DNA from: Sepioteuthis lessoniana
Taxonomy: Eukaryota; Mollusca; Cephalopoda; Myopsida; Loliginidae
Assembly: GCA_963585895.1 (NCBI GenBank)
Contig: OY757947.1
Span: forward strand, 37,423,450 to 37,487,449
Length of the DNA: 64,000 bases
Direction: 5' to 3'
Both the position numbers and the translations under genes were made by a program. The first letter of the stretch is position 1. Every line of letters starts with the position of its first letter. The notes under the pieces are model-generated. The model saw nothing but the letters and a program-made list of their open reading frames with translations, searched no databases and was not told the origin of the DNA. Of the stretch, positions 35,391-44,291 are shown piece after piece.

Positions 35391-36060
35391 TTTTAGACAA
35401 GTCCCTGGTCATACCAAGAGAACATAGGTCAAGTTTGGCAAAAGGCCAGGGGAATAATATAAAATTGATCTAATTAATTAATCAATAAGCTCTCTGTCTC
35501 TTATAATTGTTGTGATGCTTTTATGAAAATATAAGGACACCAATTAAGATGAAACAACAGAAATGCCTTTGAAAGAAAGAAGGCAAATAAATATTTTAAA
35601 CCGTTGACTGTAAAAGGGAGATATTTGCTCATAAAGTTCAAAGAATGTTTAAGACAAAAAAAAGGGTGTTTTTTTTTTCATCGGGTAAGGGATAAAAATA
35701 TATCCTATTAGATTAGATTTTGCTGTTATATTATAAGCATCAACTCTGTCAGAGTACAACTGGTTTGAATATTTTGCTTCTCCTAGACTGGTTGCCATAC
35801 TAAGTGTAAATTATCTCAATACTGGTGTGCAGATATTTTTAAGAGATATCAAATAGATTATTTTGTCAAACATTGAATTTTTTGTTTTAGACATGCCCCT
35901 AGTCATACCAAGAGAACAAAGGTCAAGTCTGTCAAAAGGCCAAGAGAATAGAACAAAATAAATAATCTAATTAATTAACAACTATACTCTCTCCCATAAC
36001 TATACATATATATGTGTGTGTGTGCGTGTGTGGCAGTAATGCTTTTATGAAAATTTAAGC
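35390..36060 (-). repeat. S2 family, reverse copies
   Basis: Two partly overlapping reverse matches (35395-35520 and 35880-36060) share GGTCAAGT.TG.CAAAAGGCCA and GCTTTTATGAAAAT; the intervening part matches S2 with TCTGTCAGAGTACAACTGG. Confidence 0.55.
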
Positions 36061-36069
36061 ATGAAACAG

Positions 36070-36250
36070 AATGGGAGAGGGCACTATTCCTTTCCTTGGA
36101 TTACTCCACTTTACCCTTGATCCGTACCTTATAATGCTGAGTGTTAAGCAAGGAGGCATCAAGTACCATTTTTTAAGTTTTTGGTATGACTAGACTTGAA
36201 CACCGATCTTCCGGAACATTAGCAAACACTCAACCCACTAAGCCAATTGC
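36070..36250 (-). mobile_element. SINE-A copy, 3'-truncated
   Basis: The minus strand reads from the head to the GGAAAGGAATAGTGCCCTC block. The distal body and TTTACTT end are missing. B-box region altered (GTGTTCAAGTCTAG). Confidence 0.75.
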
Positions 36251-36690
36251 TAATTTATCTTAGCTAGCTTAACCAAGGCTAGATAGATCCTAGAGCAGTG
36301 TCGACAATCGGGGGGTGGGGGTCACAAATAAAAGAAAACTGTGTTACAACCTAACTTGAAATCTTTCAACTTTTTTTCACGGATTACCTTGTTGCCAACA
36401 ATACAGAGGCTGGTGGAATAATACCGCGAAGGAAAAGCGTATTTTCTCCTTCTGGTAGAGAAAAAAAGTTGAATCCTTGTTGGGATGTCCTAATTGGTGA
36501 TGTCCACCATGAGCAGTATATTTGTCAAACTGTAAAAGAGCCAAACCCACTTAAGCTCTTCCCGCCGTATATAGTGACAGGAAGAAAAAGTTCTTGACGT
36601 CGTCATGGCCTCGCCCACGTATCTCTACGCGGCAACAAACATTTTTCTTCACAGTAAGTGTAGTTTTAAATACAGACAAATTTAAATTTA
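36250..36690. other. Unassigned DNA
   Basis: Less AT-rich than its surroundings. A plus-strand stretch at about 36470-36598 is open, but the peptide is not recognised. No repeat partner seen in the window. Confidence 0.4.
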
Positions 36691-37020
36691 GTTTTTCACG
36701 TTAAGCCCATATATTCTAAAGCGTTTGCAAGAATCAAGAAGAAAACGACTCTGTGTTCAGCATGTATATGTGTTTTATTTTGATGTTTTATTATAATGTA
36801 ATCGTAAGCATCGAGTCACGAGTTAAATAGTCACTGCATGCGCTAAACATGTTCCATAACAGATTTAATCTAAAATATTTATTCGCCAAGGGAAATAAGG
36901 ACAAAATATATTTGCTTTTACTCGCTATCTCCATTTTATAGTCAGTCAGATGATTAATAATATCAAAGACAAAGAAGTTAGACTCGTATTTCAAGACAAT
37001 TTATCCCATTAAAATGATAC
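36690..37020 (+). repeat. Third, deleted relative of the segmental duplication
   Basis: Keeps two separated blocks: CACGTTAAGCCCATATATT.. with ATTCTAAAGCGTTTGCAAGAATCA (compare 7550 and 7885), and CAAAGACAAAGAAGTTAGACTCGTA (compare 24540). The invariant core is absent. Confidence 0.6.
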
Positions 37021-37234
37021 GATATATCTCGAAATAAATAACAAACAATAGTAAGAAAATTGAATTTTCCTACAATTTCTAATTACTAATTTTTTAAAGA
37101 AAATGCAAAATATGCGCAATTGGGAAAAATTTTCTATTATAAGTTATATATCCGATAAATAAAAATCTGTATATACAAGTGATTATTTTTGCAGCAATTA
37201 AAACTAGAATACTGACCAGGTAAATAAATACAGT

Positions 37235-37251
37235 TATATATATATATATAC

Positions 37252-37290
<39 letters not shown>
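37235..37290. repeat. (TA)n(TG)n microsatellite
   Basis: TA to about 37250, then a TG run to 37290. Confidence 0.9.
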
Positions 37291-37291
<1 letters not shown>

Positions 37292-37379
37292 TTAGGCAGC
37301 AATCTGTCATTTAAACATTTATCAGGAAAATTGAAAGGATCTTAATTAAATTATAAAGACAAAATGTGTCTTTATTATT

Positions 37380-37500
37380 TAATCAAACTTGCATATTAAC
37401 CCTTGTAGGTCATTTAATGCCGAAGCTATTCTCCTAGAAGAACACTAGTGGTACTATTTAACCGATAGCTAGGAGGATAAGAGGGTTCATACATTTCCCA
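37380..37500 (+). repeat. R head remnant
   Basis: TTGCATATTAACCCTTGTAGGTCATTTAATGCCG is a diverged R head; nothing recognisable as a tail follows. Confidence 0.4.
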
Positions 37501-37524
37501 AGGGCATTTGTCTGAAAGTGAACG

Positions 37525-37581
<57 letters not shown>

Positions 37582-37584
<3 letters not shown>

Positions 37585-37811
37585 CACTAATAATTCTATT
37601 CAATATTAATCATTTATTTGCACACTGTGAAGTGGCGTCAAGTATTGCTATTAACACTAAAACTTCAATTCAATATTATTCCTTTATTTATACAAAGTTA
37701 AACGTTTTTCTTAGGCAAGGTGACTTGAGCAAAAAGGCCTATCAGTTGTTTAGGCTAGGCCTCTTTTTCTTACTGGTTTTGTTGAAATAATAAGCCTACT
37801 GCAGACTAATT

Positions 37812-37877
<66 letters not shown>

Positions 37878-38091
37878 CCACTATTAGTCTGCAGTAGGTT
37901 TATTGTAAGAAAAAGAGGCTTAGTCTAAACAACCTGTAGGCCTTTTTGCTCAAGCCACCTTGCTTAAGAAAAACTTTTAACTTTGTACAAATAAATGAAT
38001 AATGTTGAAGTATTAGTGTTCATAGCAATACTTGCCGTCACTTCACAGTGTGCAAATAAATGATTAATATTAAATAGAACTATTAGTGTTA
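37582..38091. repeat. Large inverted repeat around a (TA)n spacer
   Basis: The left arm 37582-37813 and right arm 37877-38091 are reverse complements over about 215-230 bp, at roughly 85-90% by eye. Matched pairs: CCTACTGCAGACTAAT with ATTAGTCTGCAGTAGG, and GAGCAAAAAGGCCTA with TAGGCCTTTTTGCTC. The spacer is pure (TA)n at 37814-37876, and another (TA)n at 37525-37582 borders the left arm. The arms have no coding frame. Confidence 0.85.
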
Positions 38092-38183
38092 GATAGGAAT
38101 ATTTAAAACCATTTAACGGTAAATTGAATTACCATGTCTAGAAAATCTGGCCAACACTGCGTGCGACATACGGAACCACTGGA

Positions 38184-38400
38184 CTGTGAAGAGACGCCCA
38201 AATTGTGACTTTTTAGCTACATCATATTGGTCCTCTTTGTGCAAGTCAACCTCTCGGGCCAGTTTTCATTTCATGGATGGAAAGCTGTGAAGAATCGCCT
38301 AAATTGTGACTTCTTAGTTACATTATATTGGTCCTCTTTGCGCAAAGGAGCCAACTGAGACGCTTTTCATTGAGTGGACAACTTTGGAGAGACGCTTAGA
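38184..38400 (+). repeat. About 101-bp tandem duplication
   Basis: CTGTGAAGA..CGCC.AAATTGTGAC and CATTATATTGGTCCTCTTTG recur about 101 bp apart; a third partial unit begins near 38384 (GAGAGACGCTTAGAATAG). A B-box-like GGTTCAAATCC lies on the minus strand just downstream at about 38453-38463, without a clear A box. Confidence 0.7.
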
Positions 38401-38847
38401 ATAGCTAATTTCCTTTCGTAGGTGTACAGCGGGACACAGCTGCCCAGCATCTGGATTTGAACCCAAATCATTATAAGAAATAGTAAAAATTATTATCAGA
38501 GCTTTTAAATGGTTCCACGCTTGTAGAGGACAATGCTGAATATTGCAGAAGGAGGGGGGGATCTATCCTTTGTTCTCCGTGAAACAATTGAAGATTTTTT
38601 AAAAGTCTTGCATTAGTTACTAAGCCAAATAATACGATAACGATACTGCGAGACTTGCTTCTTATGTTGTCGGACAAAAGCAGACAAATCTCAGTCCTTC
38701 CCAAACGAAATCTGGTTCCTTCGACGACCATATAAATTTTATGTTTGTCTTATTCATAAATGTTCGTTATATGAGCTCATTTTGAATGTCACTCGTTCTG
38801 ATTCGCTTCCAAAAGTTTCTCCCTTCAAGACAGCCATTTGTCAGGTA

Positions 38848-39100
38848 AAAGTAATGTTGGCGACCGTAATCGAGGGCGATCCGAAGGCTCCCTTTTCAAT
38901 AGCTACTACACCAAGGTGTAAGGGAGGGTGCTACTCTTTTCCTTGGCTTGTTCCTCTTTACCCTTGATCCGTACCTTATAATGCTGAGTGTTAAGCAAGG
39001 AGCTAACAATTACCATTTTTTGAATCTTTGGTATGACTCGACTTGGGATTGAACCCCGGTTTCCCAGTCCATTCTACCCACTCGGCCAATGGGCCGGTTT
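38848..39100 (-). mobile_element. SINE-A copy, full length
   Basis: The minus strand reads head (TGGCCGAGTGGG; B box GGTTCAATCCCAAG), body and the end GTCGCCAACATTACTTTT. The two plus-strand frames crossing it are not genes. Confidence 0.8.
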
Positions 39101-39856
39101 TGTCTGGTATGTACATAATAATTGGTACTTATGCATCTATGTTACCGCGAAAAAGCCGAATTTTCACGAGCGTTTCCGAGCCGATAACGGAAAGAATCGG
39201 GATATACCGAAACGCCAAGCCAATCAAATTTAAGCAAGCAGATGATAAAATAATTCAATCAATTTGTTGAAAAAGTTACGAGAACAGTATTATTCAAGCA
39301 ATTTTAAACAACATGAATTTATCGTAGCTAAGAGATAAACTACAATCTGTGGAAAATGTGATACAATTCTGCTAAGAAAAATCTGGTGCTTATGACTTAT
39401 TGTACAGGACTATTTTTAAATAGTATTTTCAAGTTAAATTCAAGCGTTACGATATCTTTTTACCGTCGCCAACAACAACAGATGAAGTAGCAAGTGCTTT
39501 GAAAATCAGGTTTCTCGTGGTAAAATAAAAAAGAGGACGTGATTTTTATACTATTCCCTTTGTAAGTTCCGTATTTTGAGTATTTACTACAAATTATGAG
39601 AATTGAGATACGATAAATAATACTGCACTTATTTAAAAGTTAATTAAACAGTATTAACACCTACATATAATGCGCATTCCACGCAAATCAAAAAATTAAA
39701 ATGGTATTATTCCCTTGATACAATACGAATTTATCACAAATTCAAAAAGTATATATAATGTCAAAGTATCGAATTAAAATCTCTATTCTCTATGTACAAT
39801 GTACGTGCAAATTTGACAAGATTAAAAACGAAGAATATCGTCCTTCATAATTTTTT
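39100..39856. other. Gene-flanking DNA without recognised features
   Basis: AT-rich. It lies 3' of the zinc-finger gene (minus strand). No AATAAA was found within about 100 bases of the stop, so the transcript end could not be placed. Confidence 0.4.
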
Positions 39857-40561
39857 TTAACCACTATTATTTTTCGTATTCTCTGCCAAACCTGACTGAC
39901 TTGAAGAGCTATCAACTTCATAAGAATATGGCTTCTCTCTTGCGTGCGTTTTCATATGCTTACTCAAACTTGATTTTCGAGAAAAAGAAGAGTCACAAAC
40001 TTCACAGGAATATGGCTTCTGTGTGTGTGTTCGCATATGAGACACCAAACTGGACCTATATGAAAAGAAAGAGCTACATGTTACACAATAATATGGCTTC
40101 TCTCCTGTGTGTGTTCGCATATGAGTTGCTAAAGCAGATTTACGAGAAAATAAAGAGTCACATATTTCACAAGAATATGGATCATCTTTTTTGTGCGTTT
40201 GTTGATGCTTCACCAAAGCTGGTTTATCTGTGAAGGAAGTGCCACACACTTCACAAGGATAATGTCTATCTCTGGAGTGTCTTCTCATATGTACCATCAA
40301 GTTCGATTCACGTGAAAATGAATAGCAACAATATTCACAAGAATATGGCTTATCATCCGAGTGAGTCTTCTTATGATACATCAAATTTGACTTAGATGAA
40401 AACGAAGAGCCACATACTTCACAAAAATGTGGCTTCTCTCGTCGGTGTTTTCGTAAATGCTCCTCCAGGATTAATTTTCGGGAAAATGAAGAACCACACA
40501 GTTCACATAAAAACGGTTTATCTCCAGTGTTGGTTAGTTTCGTTTTACTTGTCCTCGACAT
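39857..40561 (-). CDS. C2H2 zinc-finger protein (7 intact fingers, one dead)
   Basis: Predicted sequence-specific nucleic-acid-binding nuclear protein, 234 residues in one open frame. After an 11-residue leader (MSRTSKTKLTN) come seven C-x2-C-x12-H-x3-H fingers in tandem, from about residues 18, 46, 74, 102, 130, 158 and 185. Linkers are TGEKP-like (TGDKP, RREKP, SDDKP, RDRHY, KKDDP, TGEKP) except HTQKP before finger 7, which is one residue short. An eighth C-terminal finger is dead: first Cys to Tyr, second Cys absent, both His to Asn (AENTKNN). No KRAB, BTB or other effector domain is seen. I start at the first true ATG (40561); an in-frame stop lies near 40610. Recognisable but broken fingers continue upstream, so this is probably the surviving core of a longer array, possibly a last exon or a pseudogene in early decay. 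Confidence 0.75.
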   Translation of the reverse strand: MSRTSKTKLTNTGDKPFLCELCGSSFSRKLILEEHLRKHRREKPHFCEVCGSSFSSKSNLMYHKKTHSDDKPYSCEYCCYSFSRESNLMVHMRRHSRDRHYPCEVCGTSFTDKPALVKHQQTHKKDDPYSCEICDSLFSRKSALATHMRTHTGEKPYYCVTCSSFFSYRSSLVSHMRTHTQKPYSCEVCDSSFSRKSSLSKHMKTHAREKPYSYEVDSSSSQSGLAENTKNNSG

Positions 40562-40740
40562 CAAGAAAGAAGGAACCAGAGATCTGACAAAAATAAGATT
40601 TCTCTCCCGTATTTATCAGAAGATACTCCACCAATCTGATTTCTCTCAAAACGAATTCCCTTCTTCAAAAGAATATGCTTTTCTCCAATATGTATTCTCT
40701 AATGTCGCCTCCAATATTACTTCCTTGAAATGCAAGGTTA
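40527..40740 (-). pseudogene. Decayed upstream zinc fingers
   Basis: Reading toward the gene, three remnants are seen. A linker RIHIGEKH is preceded by a His followed by a stop (about 40684-40712). A finger KAYSFEEGNSF has lost both Cys and has a stop after it (about 40640-40690). A finger TGEKSYFCQISGSFF has Ser for the second Cys and then a stop (40545-40610). They lie in different frames, so at least two frameshifts separate them from the intact gene. The residues just before the first intact finger (TNTGDKPF) look like a THTGEKPF linker with its His changed to Asn. Confidence 0.65.
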
Positions 40741-40744
40741 GCGA

Positions 40745-41282
40745 GTAAATAATCTATTAAAATGCAGGAAATTCTTTCGTTCGGGTTAAAAATCTGTAAT
40801 CAATAGAAAAAAGAAAGGCATCATTTAAAAAAAGGGAGAATAACGAAGAAATACAGTTTATGTAAAGCCGTATATTTCAATATATTCAAATGTATTTAAT
40901 ATTCACATGATTAAAATAAAAAGGTTTACTTAGTTGGGGTTTTTTTGTCATAGTAGTGAGTTGTATTTCAGATTAAACTAAATCTGGTAAATAATTTTTA
41001 AAAATCTCGTTTCGATTGGTTTACTTTTTTTTCTGACCGAATAACTTGTCGGATTATATTCTAACAATAATTTGAAAATATTGTTTTGATTGCAAATATT
41101 TTCCCTTTTATCAATTTGCATATTTCTAAGGATTTTACTAAATATTCGAATTATTACCTTCATCTTTACTGTTATTAATTGTTTCAGCCGATACATCATT
41201 CCTCTTCAAGCGTTTTAAATCAAACTCGGGAGCCCACACAGAACTTCGAATCAAACCTTTTCTTTAATCCACGGGAAAAGAT
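40745..41282. other. Left flank of satellite array
   Basis: AT-rich. The part about 41020-41130 (GTCGGATTATATTCTxACxATAATTTGAAAA..) matches the right-flank stretch 55180-55262, so similar sequence lies on both sides of the array. Confidence 0.5.
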
Positions 41283-41977
41283 TGTTCTAATTCCATTAAA
41301 CATAACCAGGTAGAAGTGTTAAGCTATTGTAAGTATTCTTTCTTATTTACTTTTAGTTCGGATATAGGCCATCTCAAGTGGGGTTTTAGCATGCTAGACT
41401 AAAAACCTTCACAAGTGAGTTTGAGTCTCATTGGGTGTAGTTTATTCTAATCGTTAAGCAATTGTAAGTATTCTTTCTTATTTACTTTTAGTTCGGATAT
41501 AGGGGATCTTGATTGGGGTTATAGTGAGCATGCTAGACTAAAAACCTTCACAAGTGAGTTTGAGTCTCATTGGGTGTAGTTTATTCTAATTGTTAAGCTC
41601 TTGTAAGTACTCTTGGCTATTTACCTGTAGTTGGGATATAGGGTATGTCAAGTAGTGTTAGGGTTAGAAGCTAGACTAACAAAACTTCACAAATAAGTTG
41701 GAGTCTCATTGGATGTAGATTGTTCTAATTCCATTAACGATAAACGGGTACAAGGGTTTAGCTAATTTAAGTATTCTTTCTTATTTACATTTAGTTGAGA
41801 TATAGGGCATGTCAAGTGGGGTAAAGGTTATCAAGCTAGACTAAAACCCTCCACAAGAGAGTTTGAGTCTCATTGGGTGTAGTTTGTTCTAATTCCATTA
41901 ACTTTAAACGGATACAAGAGTTTAGCTATTGTAAGTATTCTTTACTTTTTACCTGTAGCTGAATAGAGGGCATCTCC

Positions 41978-42255
41978 AATGGTGTAATGTTATCATCGTA
42001 GGAAATAGACACGGCGACACGAGTTCAAATCCTGGACGAGACTGATTGTATTTCACATAGCACTAATACCATTGGGAAAGGTATTAATCCAATTATTCTC
42101 CCTCCAGCTATGGGTAAATAGTAGGATAGACTAGGTTCTTCAGCCTTGGTGAAGCAACTAGTCCAGGAGAAGGAAAACTCAGAAATCAAACCTGTTAAAC
42201 TCCGCTTAAAAATTGACCTTGTGTCATATCCTACCCGAGCGGAGGGGTTGGTAAA
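41978..42255 (+). mobile_element. SINE-B copy inside the satellite
   Basis: Matches 17540-17795: CACGAGTTCAAATCCTGG, AAAGGTATTAATCCAATTAT, CCAGGAGAAGGAAAACTC, CATATCCTACCCGAGCGGAG. The A-box-like TGGTGTAATG at its start is continuous with satellite sequence, so the exact 5' boundary is unclear. Satellite resumes with GATCTCTAATGGGATTATAG. Confidence 0.75.
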
Positions 42256-42319
42256 TAGGATCTCTAATGGGATTATAGTTAGCAAGCTAGGCTAACAAAC
42301 TGTCATGTGGATTGGTAGG

Positions 42320-42577
42320 TGTTCAAGGAGTGCTCCAAATCTACCACATGAACAAATCCACATGACACCTATACCAGAATGGCCTTTTCAAAAAATTGTG
42401 ATGGATTTATTCTATGTTGGGTCCTTTGCATAACTTGCTTGTGCAGACAGACTCCCTGGGTGGCTCATTCTCTACTGCATCAAGTCAGGGCAAGAAGTTG
42501 CCTCCAGGTTGATATCGATCTGCAGAGAAATATTCCTAGTATACAGCGCGCCAGAGGAACTTAGTACAGACGATGGG
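42320..42577 (+). pseudogene. Ty3/gypsy-type integrase fragment 1
   Basis: An 86-codon frame with one stop (TAA at 42431-42433) resembles the end of the zinc-binding region and the first part of the integrase catalytic core: PEWPFQKIVMDLF, then SGQEVASRL and APEELSTDDG, where the second catalytic Asp lies. It is cut off there by satellite/SINE sequence. Integrase joins retrotransposon cDNA to the host genome; this remnant is inactive. It belongs to an LTR retrotransposon; no gag, protease or RT is present nearby. Confidence 0.75.
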
Positions 42578-42604
42578 CTATTGTAAGTAGTAGTAGTTGT
42601 AGTA

Positions 42605-42830
42605 GTCCGGACCGTAGTCGAGGGTGACCCGAAGGCTCCTTTTCGATAGCTACTAAATCAAGGTGTAAGGGAGGGCGCTACTCCTTTCCCTGGATTGCTC
42701 CACTACCCTTTATCCTTACCTTATAATGCTGAGTATTAAGCAAGGTCGTAACAAGTACCATTTTTTGAGTCTTTGGTTTGAACCCAGTTCTTCCGGGCCT
42801 TTGGGGAACACACAAACCATTATGCCAATG
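42605..42830 (-). mobile_element. SINE-A copy inside the satellite
   Basis: The minus strand reads a degraded head (CATTGGCATAATGGTTTG), body and the GTCACCCTCGACTACGGTC end. It lies directly after integrase fragment 1, separated by a TAG-rich stretch. Confidence 0.8.
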
Positions 42831-43639
42831 TTCGATAATCAATCGATAATCGATAGTTAGCAAGCAAGAATAACATATATTAACAAGTGAGTTTGAGTCT
42901 CAGTGAGTGTAAATTGTTCTAATTCCATTAACCATAGCCGGGTGCAAGTGTTAAGCGATTGTAAGTATTCTTTGCTATTTACCTCAAGTTGGGATATAGG
43001 GCATCTCGAGTGAGACAATAGTTAGCAAGCTAGACTATCAAACCATCACAAGTGAGTTTGAGTTTCATTTGGGTGTAGATTTTTCTAATTTCATTAAACA
43101 TAAACGGGTACCAGTGTTAGACTTATGAAAGTATTCTTTTTTATTTACCTTTAGTTATGACATAAAGCATGTCGAGTGGGGTAAGGGTTATCAAACTAGA
43201 CAAACAAACCTTCAAAAGTGAGTTTGAGTCTCATTGGGTGCAGTTTGTTCTAATTCCATTAACCATACACGGAAACAAGGGTTAAGCTATTGTAAGTATT
43301 CTTTGCTTTTACTCTGTATTTGGGATAGAGGGCATCCACAGTGGGGTAAGTGTTTGTAAGCTAGATTAACAAACTTTCACGAGTTAGTTTGAGTCTCTTT
43401 GGGTGTAGATTGTTCTAATTTCATTAACCCTACCCAGGTACAAGGGTTAAGCTATTGTAAATATTCATTCTTATTTACCTTTGTTGGGATAGGGCATCTC
43501 GAGTTGGGTAACAAAACCTTCACGAGTGAGTCTGATTCTCATTACGTGTACTTTGTTCTTATTCCATTAACCATACCCTAATAGAAGGGTTAAGCTATTG
43601 TAAGTATTCTTTGCTGTTTACCTGTGGTTGGAATATTGG

Positions 43640-44079
43640 GCATATGTTATATAATTACGGAATGATTTTTTTAATATTAATCATTTTTCATAAATTATAT
43701 TTTATCATTCAGTTTGGTTAGGCTTTGAACTATTCAGCTCTTTGTTCAGGTGCATAGCATTGGGCACAGCTTACGCTCGTGCGCAAAGGATATAACAATC
43801 ACAATTGTCATAATAAACCCCAGATAGGAAATAAGGCTAGAGTTTGAATGACGTCATGCCCGGAAGCGATGGTGCTGAGAATTTGAAGATTTTGAAAAAG
43901 AGTCAGTTGGGAGAGGACTTTGGACCATGTAGGCAGACAGTTGGGTTGTCTGCCATTGAGGCAGGTATTTGAAGTTGGGGTCCGACCATGAAATTGAGAA
44001 GTTGGGTCCGACCATGGAGTTGAGAATTTGAGATCTAAAACTCGAGATGTGCCGAACGTTGGGGTGTCGTTAGCACAAG
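43640..44079. other. Non-satellite insert upstream of integrase fragment 2
   Basis: Breaks the array. It contains a CRE-like TGACGTCA (near 43851), AATAAACCCCAGATAGG, a TTGGGTTGTCTGCC/GGCAGACAG inverted pair near 43931, and a duplicated GGGTCCGACCATG at about 43979-44020. Because an integrase fragment follows at once, it may be an LTR/leader remnant of the same retroelement with most of the body deleted. Not proven. Confidence 0.4.
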
Positions 44080-44291
44080 TCAGGGCAAGAAGTTGCTTCC
44101 AGGTTGGTATCGATCTTCAGTGAAATGTCCCAAGCATACAGTGCGCCTGAGGAACTTACTACTGTCGATGGGTCGCCCTTCTCAGCTTACTCATTTCAAT
44201 GGTCCCTAAAACATTTTGGCTATTAAACAAAGAATGTCAACAATGGCCTATCCCCAGTCTAACGGACGAGCAGAGTTAGCTGTCAAGACGG
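44080..44291 (+). pseudogene. Ty3/gypsy-type integrase fragment 2
   Basis: Overlaps fragment 1 by about 93 bp at roughly 80% identity (SGQEVASRL to TTVDG), then continues through SFQWSLKHFG and, after a one-base insertion at 44221, RMSTMAYPQSNGRAELAV. The latter holds the YPQSNG.AE signature with the third catalytic acidic residue. It ends abruptly in satellite sequence. The overlap means the two fragments derive from separate insertions or copies. Inactive. Confidence 0.75.

Noticed and set aside
36360..36600. Possible transposase-like coding stretch
   Set aside because: An open plus-strand stretch near 36470-36598 gave no motif I could place; recorded only as unassigned DNA.
39901..40587. 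Plus-strand ORFs opposite the zinc-finger gene
   Set aside because: Antisense shadows; the minus strand shows regular C2H2 spacing.
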